45,663 nt of DNA from Streptomyces sp. S3(2020) (GCF_013044505.1 NZ_JABERD010000071.1:1-45663); one strand, 5' to 3'; positions 1 through 8,512 are shown, counted from the stretch's first letter. A program made the numbers and translations. Notes: generated by a model from the letters alone, not told the origin.

Positions 1-1029
1 GTCCCCCGGTTCCCCCGTGGGCACCGTCAACCCCGCCACCCCGCACGGCACTTCGTCCGTGGCGTACGGCAGTCGCAGCACCCCGTCCCGCGTCCACAGC
101 CCGGCGCCCGTCAACCACCCCATGGGCGCCGCGAGATGGTGGACCCGCCGCCCGTTCGGCCGCCACATGCCGACCCAGCTGCCGACCGGCCCGTCGATCC
201 GCAGCGCCACCGCGCAGCTCTCCGGCATCAGCACAAGACCCGGCTGGATGGCGAACGGTGTCACCACGCACTCGGGCAGCCGCAGGCTCTCCGGGAACCG
301 CACCGGCAGCGTGCCGCCGAGCACCCCCCAGCCGAGCCGCTCCTCACCGGGCGCGTCCGAGCGGATCAGCAGCAGCCCGCTGTCCGGGTCGGCCAGCAGC
401 AGCCGGTCGTCACTGCCCGCGGCGATCTGGAGCAGCGGAGACACCTCACCGCCCCGCTCCAGATCGACCACGATCGCCTTGACGCACCCCCCGACCTCCC
501 GGTCGAGCGCCAGCATCCGCCCCGCCCGGTCCAGCCACACCCCGCCCGAGCAGCGCCCCGGGATCTCCGCGAGATGCTCGGGCCCGAAGGCGCCCCCCGC
601 CACCAGCCACACGGCGGTCGAGTGCCGGCCCACGGCGAGGGCGTACGCCTTCTCGCCGCCCGGCGCGGGCGGCAGCAGCCACAGCCGGGTGCCCTCCTCC
701 GGGCACTCGACCGCCCCGAGCGGCAGCTCGCCGGTGTCGGGACCGGTCGGGTAGAGCAGCGAGAAATTGTGCCGCCCGTCCGTGAACCGCCTGATCAGAA
801 CCCGTCCGTCGCCCATCGGCTGCACCTCGGTGCCCGGCTCCTCCGGCTGGTTGCCGGGCAGCGGTACCGCGTACGGCTCGGGGCCGTCCAACGTCCAGCG
901 CTCCGGGAACCAGGAGTCGCCGTCCAGCGTGAGGCGGGCGGCGTACGCGCCGTCCGCGGTGATCGTGCAGCCAGCCTGCGGCGTACCGTCCTCGTCCGCC
1001 GCCGTGGGCTCGATCGCACAGGCCGTCAT
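1..1029 (-). CDS. Hypothetical protein, N-terminal part (runs off the left edge)
   Basis: An open frame runs from an ATG at 1029 down to base 1 without a stop, giving at least 343 residues. The start follows a good Shine-Dalgarno (GGAGGTGACCGAACGATG). The protein begins MTACAIEPTAADEDG and is rich in short beta-like segments with Trp, Gly and Asp (for example FPERWTLDG and GGVWLDRAGRMLALDRE), which resembles a beta-propeller type protein. No catalytic motif was recognised. There is no signal peptide or membrane segment in the visible part. It is divergent from the Nif3-like gene across a gap of about 190 bp. Function unknown; the coding call is secure from frame length, codon bias and RBS. 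Confidence 0.75.
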   Translation of the reverse strand, partial: MTACAIEPTAADEDGTPQAGCTITADGAYAARLTLDGDSWFPERWTLDGPEPYAVPLPGNQPEEPGTEVQPMGDGRVLIRRFTDGRHNFSLLYPTGPDTGELPLGAVECPEEGTRLWLLPPAPGGEKAYALAVGRHSTAVWLVAGGAFGPEHLAEIPGRCSGGVWLDRAGRMLALDREVGGCVKAIVVDLERGGEVSPLLQIAAGSDDRLLLADPDSGLLLIRSDAPGEERLGWGVLGGTLPVRFPESLRLPECVVTPFAIQPGLVLMPESCAVALRIDGPVGSWVGMWRPNGRRVHHLAAPMGWLTGAGLWTRDGVLRLPYATDEVPCGVAGLTVPTGEPGD

Positions 1030-1217
1030 CGTTCGGTCACCTCCGGCCACGAAGCTAGTTTTCGCACGCACAGACGTGGGACGAGCCGACGACCGCTTCA
1101 CACAAAGGGGTGGCCCAGGAACGATTCGCCTGAGGAAAGCGGGACGATTGTGCTGGGCGGGGTCATCGGGAGCCGGACCGGTACATCGGCACAGACCAGC
1201 CAGGTAGCCTTTCCCCC

Positions 1218-2072
1218 GTGCCCCGTCTGTCTGAAGTCATCACCGCGCTGGAGAACCTGTGGCCCGCCGAGCGGGCCGAGTCCTGGGACGCGGTCGGCAC
1301 CGTCGTGGGCGACCCCGACCAGGAGGTCTCGCGGGTCCTGTTCGCCGTCGACCCGGTCCAGGAGATCGTCGACGAGGCCGTGAAGCTGGGCGCCGACCTG
1401 CTGGTCACCCACCACCCGCTCTATCTGCGCGGTACGACGACGGTCGCGGCGACCACCTTCAAGGGCCGCGTCGTCCACACCCTCATCAAGAACGACATCG
1501 CGCTGCACGTCGCGCACACGAACGCGGACACGGCGGACCCGGGCGTGAGCGACGCGCTCGCGGGCGCGCTGGACCTCCGTGTCGTACGACCGCTGGTGCC
1601 GGACCCCTCCGACGCCTCGGGGCGCCGGGGCCTCGGCCGGATCTGCGAGCTGGACCACCCGCTGCCGCTGAGGGAGTTCGCGGCGAGGGCCGCCGCCCGC
1701 CTCCCCGCCACCGCGCAGGGCATCCGCGTGGCCGGTGACCCGGAGTCGACGATCCGCACGGTCGCCGTCAGCGGCGGCTCCGGCGACAGCCTCTTCGACG
1801 TCGTGCGCGCCGCGGGCGTCGACGCCTTCCTCACCGCGGACCTGCGCCACCACCCGGCCTCCGAGGCCGTGGCCCACAGTCCTCTCGCGCTGCTCGACGC
1901 GGCGCACTGGGCCACCGAATGGCCCTGGTGCGAGCTGGCCGCGACCCAGCTCGACGAGATCTCCGACCGTCACGGATGGGACCTGCGCGTCCACGTCTCC
2001 AAGACGGTCACCGACCCCTGGACCGCCCACGCGGCGTCCAATCCGACGGAAACCCCTGGAGCCCCCAACTGA
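1218..2072 (+). CDS. Nif3-like dinuclear metal centre hexameric protein
   Basis: This 284-aa protein matches the Nif3/YbgI (GTP cyclohydrolase I type 2-like) family. It begins with the family-typical LSEVITALENLWPAERAESWD. It also has the metal-binding segment DLLVTHHPLYLRG at about residues 60-75, the HVAHTNAD segment at about residue 97, and a C-terminal AHWATEWP. Family members are toroidal hexamers with a two-metal site; their cellular role is poorly defined. The GTG start at 1218 is taken because the family N-terminus begins there. The last codons overlap the zinc-ribbon gene, forming a CTGA junction, so the two are probably translationally coupled. This gene, the zinc-ribbon gene and the RNase H/phosphatase gene form one operon. 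Confidence 0.93.
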   Translation: MPRLSEVITALENLWPAERAESWDAVGTVVGDPDQEVSRVLFAVDPVQEIVDEAVKLGADLLVTHHPLYLRGTTTVAATTFKGRVVHTLIKNDIALHVAHTNADTADPGVSDALAGALDLRVVRPLVPDPSDASGRRGLGRICELDHPLPLREFAARAAARLPATAQGIRVAGDPESTIRTVAVSGGSGDSLFDVVRAAGVDAFLTADLRHHPASEAVAHSPLALLDAAHWATEWPWCELAATQLDEISDRHGWDLRVHVSKTVTDPWTAHAASNPTETPGAPN

Positions 2073-2812
2073 ACGCCGCGCCCGCCGACCAGATCCGCCT
2101 TCTCGACGTCCAGTCCCTCGACGTCCGCCTCCAGCAGCTCGCGCACAAGCGCAAGTCGCTGCCCGAGCACGCCGAGATCGAGTCGCTGACCAAGGACCAC
2201 ACCCAGCTGCGTGACCTGCTGGTCGCCGCGCAGACCGAGGAGAGCGACACCGCCCGCGAGCAGACCAAGGCCGAGCAGGACGTGGACCAGGTGCGCCAGC
2301 GCGCCACCCGCGACCAGCAGCGCCTGGACTCCGGGGCCGTCACCTCCCCGAAGGACCTGGAGAACCTCCAGCGCGAGATCACCTCCCTCGCCAAGCGCCA
2401 GGGCGACCTCGAGGACATCGTCCTGGAGGTCATGGAGCGCCGGGAGTCCGCGCAGGAGCGGGTCGTCGAGCTGACCGAGCGGGTCGGTGCGGTGCAGGGC
2501 AAGATCGACGACGCGACGGCCCGCCGGGAGGCGGCGTTCGAGGGCATCGACGGCGAGGTCGCCACCGTCACCAAGGAGCGCGAGGTCGTCTCGGGCACGA
2601 TCCCCGCGGACCTGCTCAAGCTCTACGACAAGCTGCGCGTGCAGCAGGGCGGCATCGGCGCGGCGAAGCTGTACCAGCGGACCTGCCAGGGCTGCCGCCA
2701 GGAGCTGGCGATCACCGACATCAACGAGATCCGCTCGGCCGCGCCGGACACCGTCGTCCGCTGCGAGAACTGCGCCCGCATCCTGGTGCGCACGTCCGAG
2801 TCCGGCCTCTAG
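2069..2812 (+). CDS. C4-type zinc ribbon, coiled-coil protein
   Basis: A protein of about 247 residues with a long charged coiled coil (about residues 5-190; many Glu, Gln, Arg heptads such as TREQTKAEQDVDQVRQRA) and a C-terminal four-cysteine zinc ribbon (CQGC at about residue 211, CENC at about 236). It belongs to the actinobacterial zinc-ribbon/CT398-like family that sits between nif3 and the RNase H gene. The most likely start is a CTG at 2069-2071 overlapping the nif3 stop; GGAG at 2058-2061 lies 7 nt upstream and the protein then starts NAAPADQIRLLDVQ as in relatives. An upstream ATG at 1919 is in frame but lies deep inside nif3 and would add unrelated residues. Confidence 0.88.
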   Translation: MNAAPADQIRLLDVQSLDVRLQQLAHKRKSLPEHAEIESLTKDHTQLRDLLVAAQTEESDTAREQTKAEQDVDQVRQRATRDQQRLDSGAVTSPKDLENLQREITSLAKRQGDLEDIVLEVMERRESAQERVVELTERVGAVQGKIDDATARREAAFEGIDGEVATVTKEREVVSGTIPADLLKLYDKLRVQQGGIGAAKLYQRTCQGCRQELAITDINEIRSAAPDTVVRCENCARILVRTSESGL

Positions 2813-2823
2813 GAGCCTGTGTC

Positions 2824-4122
2824 GTGCGGGAGTTCATCGTCGAGGCCGACGGCGGGTCCCGGGGCAACCCCGGCCCCGCGGGCTACGGTTCCGTGGTCAT
2901 CGACGCGACGACGGGCGAGACGCTGCTGGAGCGGGCCGAGTACATCGGCGTCGCGACCAACAACGTCGCCGAGTACCGGGGCCTGCTGGCCGGCCTCCGC
3001 GCGGCCCATGAACTGGACCCCGCCGCCTCCGTCCACGTCCGCATGGACTCCAAGCTCGTCGTCGAGCAGATGTCGGGCCGCTGGAAGATCAAGCACCCGG
3101 ACATGAAGCCGCTCGCGATGGAGGCGGGGCGGGTGTATCCGGCGGACCAGGTGACGTACGAGTGGATCCCACGGGCCAGCAACAAGCACGCCGACCGGTT
3201 GGCGAACGAGGCGATGGATGCGGGGAAGAGGGGGGAGCGGTGGACTGCGTCGGCGTCCACGGCGGAGCTGGACGTGGCTGACTCCGCGTCCGTCGCGGCT
3301 TCCACGGCGGAGACCGACGTGGCTGACTCATCGTCCGTCGCGGCTTCTACGGCGGAGCCGGACGTGACCGCCGCTCCTTCCCCTGCCGACGCTTCCCGCC
3401 GCGGAGCGGTGGAGTTCTCGGGCGGCGGAGCCGCTGCGGCTGATGTGCGTGCCGCGAAGGTGGTCGCGAGTCCTGGGTGGGCGCCGGCGGACATGGGGGC
3501 GCCGGCGACTTTCGTGCTGCTGCGGCACGGGGAGACGCCGTTGACTCCGCAGAAGCGGTTCTCGGGGAGTGGGGGGACCGATCCGTCCCTGTCCGAGGTC
3601 GGGCGTGAGCAGGCCGAGCGCGTCGCCGCCGCCCTCGCCCGGCGTGGGACGGTCCAGGAGATCCTCGCCTCGCCCCTCACCCGTACCCGGGAGACCGCCG
3701 CCGCCGTGGCCGAGCGGCTCGGGCTGGACGTGACCGTCGAGGACGGGCTCAGGGAGACCGACTTCGGCGCGTGGGAGGGGCTCACCTTCGCCGAGGTGCG
3801 GGAGCGGTACCCCGACGACCTCAACACCTGGCTCTCCGACCCCGACGCCGAACCCACCGGCGGCGGTGAGAGCTTCGCGGCCACCGCCACCCGTATCGCG
3901 GCGACGAGGGACAAGCTGGTCGCGGCATACGCGGGACGCACGGTCCTGCTCGTCACCCACGTCACGCCGATCAAGACGTTCGTACGCCTCGCGCTCGGCG
4001 CCCCGCCGGAGTCCCTGTTCCGGATGGAACTGTCGGCCGCGTCCCTGTCCGCCGTGGCGTACTACGCCGACGGCAACGCGAGCGTACGGCTCTTCAACGA
4101 CACGTCCCACCTGCGTCCCTGA
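2824..4122 (+). CDS. Bifunctional RNase H / acid phosphatase
   Basis: A 432-aa fusion. The N-terminal domain is RNase HI-like, with EADGGSRGNPGPAGYGSV, NNVAEYRG, VRMDSK and NKHADRLANEAMD supplying the acidic catalytic residues that cleave RNA in RNA/DNA hybrids. The C-terminal domain (from about residue 230) is a histidine phosphatase with the LLRHGET motif, TDFGAWEG and a late VTHV histidine. This architecture is the actinobacterial Rv2228c/SCO2299 type, whose phosphatase half has been linked to alpha-ribazole phosphate (CobC-like) activity in relatives. The GTG at 2824 follows the zinc-ribbon stop by 11 nt. The linker holds a 15-residue tandem repeat. The 3' end overlaps the convergent eda gene by 29 nt. 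Confidence 0.93.
   Translation: MREFIVEADGGSRGNPGPAGYGSVVIDATTGETLLERAEYIGVATNNVAEYRGLLAGLRAAHELDPAASVHVRMDSKLVVEQMSGRWKIKHPDMKPLAMEAGRVYPADQVTYEWIPRASNKHADRLANEAMDAGKRGERWTASASTAELDVADSASVAASTAETDVADSSSVAASTAEPDVTAAPSPADASRRGAVEFSGGGAAAADVRAAKVVASPGWAPADMGAPATFVLLRHGETPLTPQKRFSGSGGTDPSLSEVGREQAERVAAALARRGTVQEILASPLTRTRETAAAVAERLGLDVTVEDGLRETDFGAWEGLTFAEVRERYPDDLNTWLSDPDAEPTGGGESFAATATRIAATRDKLVAAYAGRTVLLVTHVTPIKTFVRLALGAPPESLFRMELSAASLSAVAYYADGNASVRLFNDTSHLRP
3256..3369 (+). repeat. 45-nt tandem repeat in the RNase H-phosphatase linker
   Basis: Two full 45-nt units (3256-3300 and 3301-3345) and a partial third (3346-3369) encode STAELDVADSASVAA, STAETDVADSSSVAA and STAEPDVT. The repeat preserves frame and only lengthens a disordered Ala/Ser/Asp-rich linker between the two catalytic domains. 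Confidence 0.85.
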
Positions 4123-4726
4123 GCCCCGACGCCGCGCGGGCCAGCTCCTCGATCCGGGCCCAGTCCCGCGCGGCGACCGCATCCGGGGGCAGCATCCAGG
4201 TCCCGCCCACGCAGCCGACGTTGGGCAGGGACAGATACTCCGGCGCGTTCGCCGGACCGATACCCCCCGTAGGGCAGAACCGCGCCTGGGGCAGCGGCCC
4301 GGCCAGCGACCTCAGATACGCCGTTCCGCCCGCCGCCTGCGCCGGGAAGAACTTCATCTCCCGCACCCCGCGTTCAAGGAGCGCCACCACCTCCGACACC
4401 GTGGACACCCCCGGCAGGAACGGCACCCCGGACGCCCGCATCGCGTCGAGGAGCACGTCCGTCCAGCCCGGGCTGACGAGGAACCGCGCCCCGGCCCGTA
4501 CGCACCGCGTCACCTGCTCCGGCGTCACGACCGTCCCCGCCCCGACCACCGCGCCCGGCACCCCGTCGGCGATCGCCCGGATCGCGTCCAACGCGACCGG
4601 CGTCCGCAAGGTCACCTCGATCGCCGGCAGCCCTCCGGCCACCAGCGCCCGCGCCAGCGGCACGGCATCGGAGGCGTCCTCGATGACGACGACGGGCACG
4701 ACGGGGGCGAGATCCAGCACACTCAT
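4094..4726 (-). CDS. eda: 2-dehydro-3-deoxyphosphogluconate (KDPG) aldolase
   Basis: A 210-aa class I aldolase of the KDPG/KHG family. It would cleave KDPG to pyruvate and glyceraldehyde 3-phosphate in the Entner-Doudoroff or related sugar-acid pathways. Visible motifs are PAIEVTLRT (catalytic Glu region), VGAGTVVTPEQ, the Schiff-base lysine in EMKFFPA, and CPTGGI. The ATG at 4726 (MSVLDLAPVVPVVVIEDA) fits the family N-terminus; longer in-frame extensions run into yaaA on the same strand and are not credible. Its 3' end overlaps the convergent RNase H/phosphatase gene. It lies 80 bp downstream of yaaA on the same strand, so co-transcription is possible. Confidence 0.93.
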   Translation of the reverse strand: MSVLDLAPVVPVVVIEDASDAVPLARALVAGGLPAIEVTLRTPVALDAIRAIADGVPGAVVGAGTVVTPEQVTRCVRAGARFLVSPGWTDVLLDAMRASGVPFLPGVSTVSEVVALLERGVREMKFFPAQAAGGTAYLRSLAGPLPQARFCPTGGIGPANAPEYLSLPNVGCVGGTWMLPPDAVAARDWARIEELARAASGLRDAGGTCR

Positions 4727-4806
4727 GGCCTCATCGTGCCCACGAGGAGCGAGGCGCGCAACGAGCGTTGCAGAGTGCGCAATGGCTGGCCGGGTTGGGT
4801 TGGTTC

Positions 4807-5589
4807 CTAGTGGATCTCGTCCACCAGCACATCCAGCGACCAGGCCTTCCCCGCCCCCTTCGGCGGCTCCACCTCCACCACGTACCCGAGGTCCCGCAGC
4901 GCCTCCACCAGCTCGGCGGGCCCCGCCGGAGCGATGCCCGCCGACAGCAGACTCCGTACGATCCGCCCCTTGGTCGCCTTGTTGAAGTGGCTGACCACCT
5001 TTCGCGTCGGCGCGTGGAGCACCCGCACACCCGCCGTCCGCGAGGCCACGTCCCCCTTCGGCTTCCACGCCGCCGTATAGGCCGAGGACCGCAGATCCAG
5101 CACCAGCCCGTCCCCGGCGGCCTCGGGAAGCGCCGCCGCCATCGGCGTACGCCAGTGCGCGCCGAGCGCTCCGAGGCCGGGCAGCTTCACACCCATGGAG
5201 CACCGGTACGACGGGATCCTGTCGGCGACCCCGACGGCACCCCACAGCCCCGAGAAGACGAGCAGCTGACGGGCGGCCCGCTTCCTGGCGGCCGCGTCGA
5301 GGGAGGACAGCTCCAGAGCGTCGTACAGCACACCCGTGTAGATCTCCCCGGCGGGCCGCGCCCCGGCGGTCCGCAGCTCGGTGTTCTTGCCGACCTCGCC
5401 CCTCAGCCCCTCGCTCAGCCCGAGCACCTCGCGCGCCTTGTCCTCGTCACCGGCGCACAGTTCGACGAGCTCGCCGAGCACGGCCGCACGGGCCTCGGTC
5501 AGCCCCGGCAGCGACAACGACTCCAGCTTCAGCGGAGCGCCACGACCGGAGGAGGCCTTGCCTTCGGACGGCGGCAGCAGGACAAGCAC
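4807..5589 (-). CDS. yaaA: YaaA family peroxide stress protein
   Basis: A 260-aa protein of the YaaA/DUF328 family. The diagnostic N-terminus MLVLLPPSEGK is present, followed by YTGVLYDAL, FSGLWG, DRIPSYR and the C-terminal VSHFNKATKGRIVR. E. coli YaaA limits free iron during hydrogen peroxide stress and the family binds DNA; the activity here is inferred from family. The GTG start at 5589 has an AAGGAGAT Shine-Dalgarno 7 nt upstream. The intergenic region shared with the divergent ribonuclease gene carries three copies of GTAGATCCT. Confidence 0.92.
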   Translation of the reverse strand: MLVLLPPSEGKASSGRGAPLKLESLSLPGLTEARAAVLGELVELCAGDEDKAREVLGLSEGLRGEVGKNTELRTAGARPAGEIYTGVLYDALELSSLDAAARKRAARQLLVFSGLWGAVGVADRIPSYRCSMGVKLPGLGALGAHWRTPMAAALPEAAGDGLVLDLRSSAYTAAWKPKGDVASRTAGVRVLHAPTRKVVSHFNKATKGRIVRSLLSAGIAPAGPAELVEALRDLGYVVEVEPPKGAGKAWSLDVLVDEIH

Positions 5590-5607
5590 GGGCGGGATCT
5601 CCTTCTG

Positions 5608-5648
5608 TAGGGCTGTAGATCCTGTAGATCCTTAGGGCTGTAGATCCT
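5608..5648. repeat. Short direct repeats between yaaA and the RNB gene
   Basis: The nonamer GTAGATCCT occurs at 5615-5623, 5624-5632 and 5640-5648. The first and third copies extend to an identical 16-mer (TAGGGCTGTAGATCCT at 5608-5623 and 5633-5648). They lie between the divergent starts of yaaA (5589) and the RNB gene (5707), so they could be operator sites or simply a small tandem duplication. Confidence 0.6.
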
Positions 5649-5706
5649 TTGGATCCAGTAGAGCTCCCGGACAGCGTACGGGCCCCGATGTGCTTACCCT
5701 CGCTGT

Positions 5707-7125
5707 ATGCCCCGCCGCCACATCCGCGTGACCGGCGCCCCCGAAGCCCCCCTCCGGGCCGCCCTCACAGCGCTGCGCACCGAACTGGGAGTGCCGGAGA
5801 CCTATCCGCCGGGGGCCATGGCGGACGTCGGGACACCTCCCGTACTCCCGTCGTACGACGCCACCGACATCCCCCTGTTCACCATCGACCCGCCCACCTC
5901 CACCGACCTCGACCAGGCGATGCACCTCTCCCGCCGGGGCAGCGGCTACCGCGTCCGGTACGCCATCGCGGACGTCGCCGCCTTCGTCGTACCCGGATCG
6001 GCGTTGGACCAGGAGACCCACCGGCGGGTGATGACCCTCTACTTCCCGGACGAGAAGGTCCCCCTGCACCCGACCCCGCTGAGCGAGGGCGCGGCCAGCC
6101 TGCTGCCGGACCAGGTGTGCCCGGCCGCACTGTGGACGATCGACCTCGACGCGGAGGGCCGTACGGAGGCCGTCGACGTACGCCGCGCGCTGGTCCGCAG
6201 CCGGGCGAAGCTCGACTACGAGGGCGTACAGAAGGAGATCTCCGCGAAGACCGCCGAGGAGCCGCTCGCCCTGCTGGAGGTGATCGGGCGGCTGCGGGAG
6301 GAACTGGAGGTGGAGCGGGGCGGGATCTCGCTGAAGGTCCCCGAGCAGGAGATCGTGGAGCGGGACGGCACGTACGAACTGACCTACCGCGCCGGAACGC
6401 CCGCAGACGGCTGGAACGCCCAGATCTCCCTGCTCACCGGCATGGCCGCGGCCGACCTGATGCTCGCGTACGGCACCGGCGTGCTCCGCACCCTCCCCGC
6501 CGCCCCCGACGGCGCGGTGGGCCGCCTGCGCCGTACGGCCCACGCCCTGCACATCGACTGGCCGCACCATGTGTCGTACGCGGCGCTGGTCCGCTCCCTG
6601 GACCCGCGTGTCCCGCACCACGCGGCGTTCCTCCAGGAGTGCACGACGCTGCTGCGGGGCGCGGGCTACACGGTCTTCCGGGACGGCGTACTGCCCGACA
6701 TCACCACCCACTCCGCGGTCGCCGCGCCGTACGCCCACTGCACGGCTCCCCTGCGCCGCCTGGCCGACCGGTACGCGTCGGAGATCTGTCTGGCGGCGGT
6801 GGCGGGGGAGCCGGTGCCCGACTGGGTCCTCGCCGCTTTTGATCAGCTGCCGCGCGAAATGGCCGAGGGCGGCCGACGCGCGGGCGCGGTGGAACGGGCC
6901 TGCGTGGACATCGTCGAGGGGGCCCTGCTGAAGGACCGGGTGGGGGAGGTGTTCGACGGCTGCGTGGTGGAGGTGGAGGAGCGCCGACCGACGGTGGGCG
7001 TGGTGCAGTTGGAGTCACCGGCGGTCATCGGACGGATCGAGGGTGCCGGTCTGCCTCTGGGCGAGCGGCTGCGGGTCCGCCTCACCCAGGCGGGCCCGGG
7101 ACCTGTGCGTTTCGAGCGTGCGTGA
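5707..7125 (+). CDS. RNB domain 3'-5' exoribonuclease (RNase II/R family)
   Basis: A 472-aa protein with an RNB catalytic domain. The signature FTIDPPTSTDLDQAM (about residues 58-72) carries the metal-binding aspartates, followed by YRVRYAIADVAAFV. A later RNB segment includes YAHCTAPLRRLADRY. It is shorter than E. coli RNase II or RNase R and shows no obvious cold-shock or full S1 domain; the C-terminal 50 residues could be a small OB-like fold. It would degrade single-stranded RNA from the 3' end. The ATG at 5707 lies in a typical position after the yaaA-rnb intergenic repeats. The 3' end overlaps the convergent membrane-protein gene by 44 nt. Confidence 0.9.
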   Translation: MPRRHIRVTGAPEAPLRAALTALRTELGVPETYPPGAMADVGTPPVLPSYDATDIPLFTIDPPTSTDLDQAMHLSRRGSGYRVRYAIADVAAFVVPGSALDQETHRRVMTLYFPDEKVPLHPTPLSEGAASLLPDQVCPAALWTIDLDAEGRTEAVDVRRALVRSRAKLDYEGVQKEISAKTAEEPLALLEVIGRLREELEVERGGISLKVPEQEIVERDGTYELTYRAGTPADGWNAQISLLTGMAAADLMLAYGTGVLRTLPAAPDGAVGRLRRTAHALHIDWPHHVSYAALVRSLDPRVPHHAAFLQECTTLLRGAGYTVFRDGVLPDITTHSAVAAPYAHCTAPLRRLADRYASEICLAAVAGEPVPDWVLAAFDQLPREMAEGGRRAGAVERACVDIVEGALLKDRVGEVFDGCVVEVEERRPTVGVVQLESPAVIGRIEGAGLPLGERLRVRLTQAGPGPVRFERA

Positions 7126-7681
7126 TCGCGCGGACGAGCTCGCCGGGTTCGTCGGTGTGGAAGCGGACGAGGTGGATCTGCTTCGGCCGCCCGAAGAAGG
7201 TGAAGTGGGTGACTGGCTGGGCCAGTTCGAGGGTGACGGTGGTCCGTGCGCCCATGGTGAGGTCGAGTTCGCCGTCGGCGCGGTGGTGGGTGGTGCGCAA
7301 CTCGCGTCGTACGGAGGCGATGTGCCGTAGCGGTACACGCAGATCCACGTGCGCGGACCGTCGGATCCGCAGGGAGTCGGCCGCGAGCACGTGGGGCCGT
7401 ACGACGTTGGCCGCGTGCATGCCGACGACGAGGACGACGGTGTAGACGTCCAGGACGAGAACGGGCCGGTGCACGGCCGGCAGGTCCCGCAGGAGCACGG
7501 ACATGGTCACCGACTCGATCACGCACACGAACGCGAACCCGAACATCAACGGGCCCTCGCCACGGGCGTATCCGAATCCCTGTCCGCGGCGGGCCTGGTG
7601 CGTCCGCTGCGCCGCCCACAGCACGAGGCTGACGAGCAGCCGCAGTTCGTGCCGTACGAGGGCGGAGGCCGCCGTTCTCAT
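7082..7681 (-). CDS. Membrane protein with PH-like C-terminal region
   Basis: A 199-aa hypothetical protein. The N-terminal half has two likely membrane segments (about LMFGFAFVCVIESVTMSVLL and LVLDVYTVVLVVGMHAANVV). The C-terminal half is soluble and beta-rich, with features seen in actinobacterial bacterial-PH-type membrane proteins (RIRRSAHVDLRVPL, HFTFFGRPKQIHLVRFHTDEP). Its ATG overlaps the MerR stop codon (ATGA, 7678-7681), so it is translationally coupled to the regulator and is probably part of its output. The 3' end overlaps the RNB gene. Function unknown. Confidence 0.8.
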   Translation of the reverse strand: MRTAASALVRHELRLLVSLVLWAAQRTHQARRGQGFGYARGEGPLMFGFAFVCVIESVTMSVLLRDLPAVHRPVLVLDVYTVVLVVGMHAANVVRPHVLAADSLRIRRSAHVDLRVPLRHIASVRRELRTTHHRADGELDLTMGARTTVTLELAQPVTHFTFFGRPKQIHLVRFHTDEPGELVRAITHARNAQVPGPPG

Positions 7682-8439
7682 GTCTCCTCCTCGGTGCGGA
7701 CGCGGGTGAGGATGCGCAGGGCGCGGCGGATGGCCTCCGCCTGGGCCGGGGCGAAGTCGGCGTAGAAGGCGCGCAGGAAACTGTGGTCCTCGTCGATGTC
7801 GGTCGAGGGCAGGAGTTCCGGCGGGATGAGGGCCGCGAGCGTACGGGCCGCCTCGGCGACCTCGGGGTCGCCGGGGGCCGCGTCGGCGAGGGCGTCGAGC
7901 AGCGCGTACGCCTCGTTGGCCGCGGTGACGGCCTCGGGTGAGCCGAGCGCCGAGCCGACGGCACTCATCAGCCGCTCCCGTTCCTCCGGACTCGCGGCGG
8001 TCTCGATCAGTGCGAGGACCTCGCGGTCCTTGGCGGCCATGGGGGAGTCGGACAGCGGCGTCATCGCGCTGAACAGGACGGCGAGTTCGGGAGAGACGGG
8101 CCCCTCGGCAGGCAGTTCGCCGGCGTCCAGCAACGCCCGCAGCCGCACCCGCCGCTCCCGGATCGCCGTCTCCTGCCGCGCGAGATCCTCGTCCAGCTCC
8201 TGGAGGATCTCGGTCAGCTCCTTCTCCGTGTCATCGGCCAGCACGTCCCGCACCTCCGCGAGCCCCAGCCCCAACTCGGTCAGCCGCCGGATCCGCGCGA
8301 GCACGACGGCGTGCCGCAGCGTGTAGTCCCGATACCCGTTGCCCAGCCGCTCCGGCTCCGGCAGCAGCCCCTGATGGTGGTAATGCCGCACGGTCCGCGT
8401 GGTGACGCCGACGGCGGCGGCGAGTTCTCCGATCCGCAT
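7678..8439 (-). CDS. MerR family transcriptional regulator
   Basis: A 253-aa regulator. Residues 1-70 form the MerR winged helix (MRIGELAAAVGVTTRTVRHY, then the G-N-G-Y-R-D-Y turn and IRRLTELGLGLAEVRDVL). A coiled dimerisation helix follows, then an unrecognised helical C-terminal effector domain of about 150 residues with no cysteine cluster for metals, so the ligand cannot be guessed. The start ATG is directly downstream of a promoter whose -10 hexamer ends 6 nt before it, with no Shine-Dalgarno, so the mRNA is probably leaderless. It is co-transcribed with the downstream membrane protein. Confidence 0.92.
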   Translation of the reverse strand: MRIGELAAAVGVTTRTVRHYHHQGLLPEPERLGNGYRDYTLRHAVVLARIRRLTELGLGLAEVRDVLADDTEKELTEILQELDEDLARQETAIRERRVRLRALLDAGELPAEGPVSPELAVLFSAMTPLSDSPMAAKDREVLALIETAASPEERERLMSAVGSALGSPEAVTAANEAYALLDALADAAPGDPEVAEAARTLAALIPPELLPSTDIDEDHSFLRAFYADFAPAQAEAIRRALRILTRVRTEEET

Positions 8440-8445
8440 GGGATC

Positions 8446-8476
8446 AGTAGAGACGTTGACGTTGCGGCAGGGTCAA
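8446..8476 (-). promoter_or_regulatory. MerR-type promoter, probably leaderless and autoregulated
   Basis: On the minus strand TTGACC (8476-8471) and TCTACT (8451-8446) are separated by 19 bp, the long spacer typical of MerR-controlled promoters. An inverted repeat TTGAC/GTCAA (8456-8460 and 8472-8476) covers the spacer. The -10 hexamer ends 6 nt before the ATG at 8439, which places the transcription start at or within a base or two of the start codon. Confidence 0.65.
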
Positions 8477-8512
8477 GCGGTGGTGCGCTGTGGGCGGTGC
8501 CGGCACCTCCTC

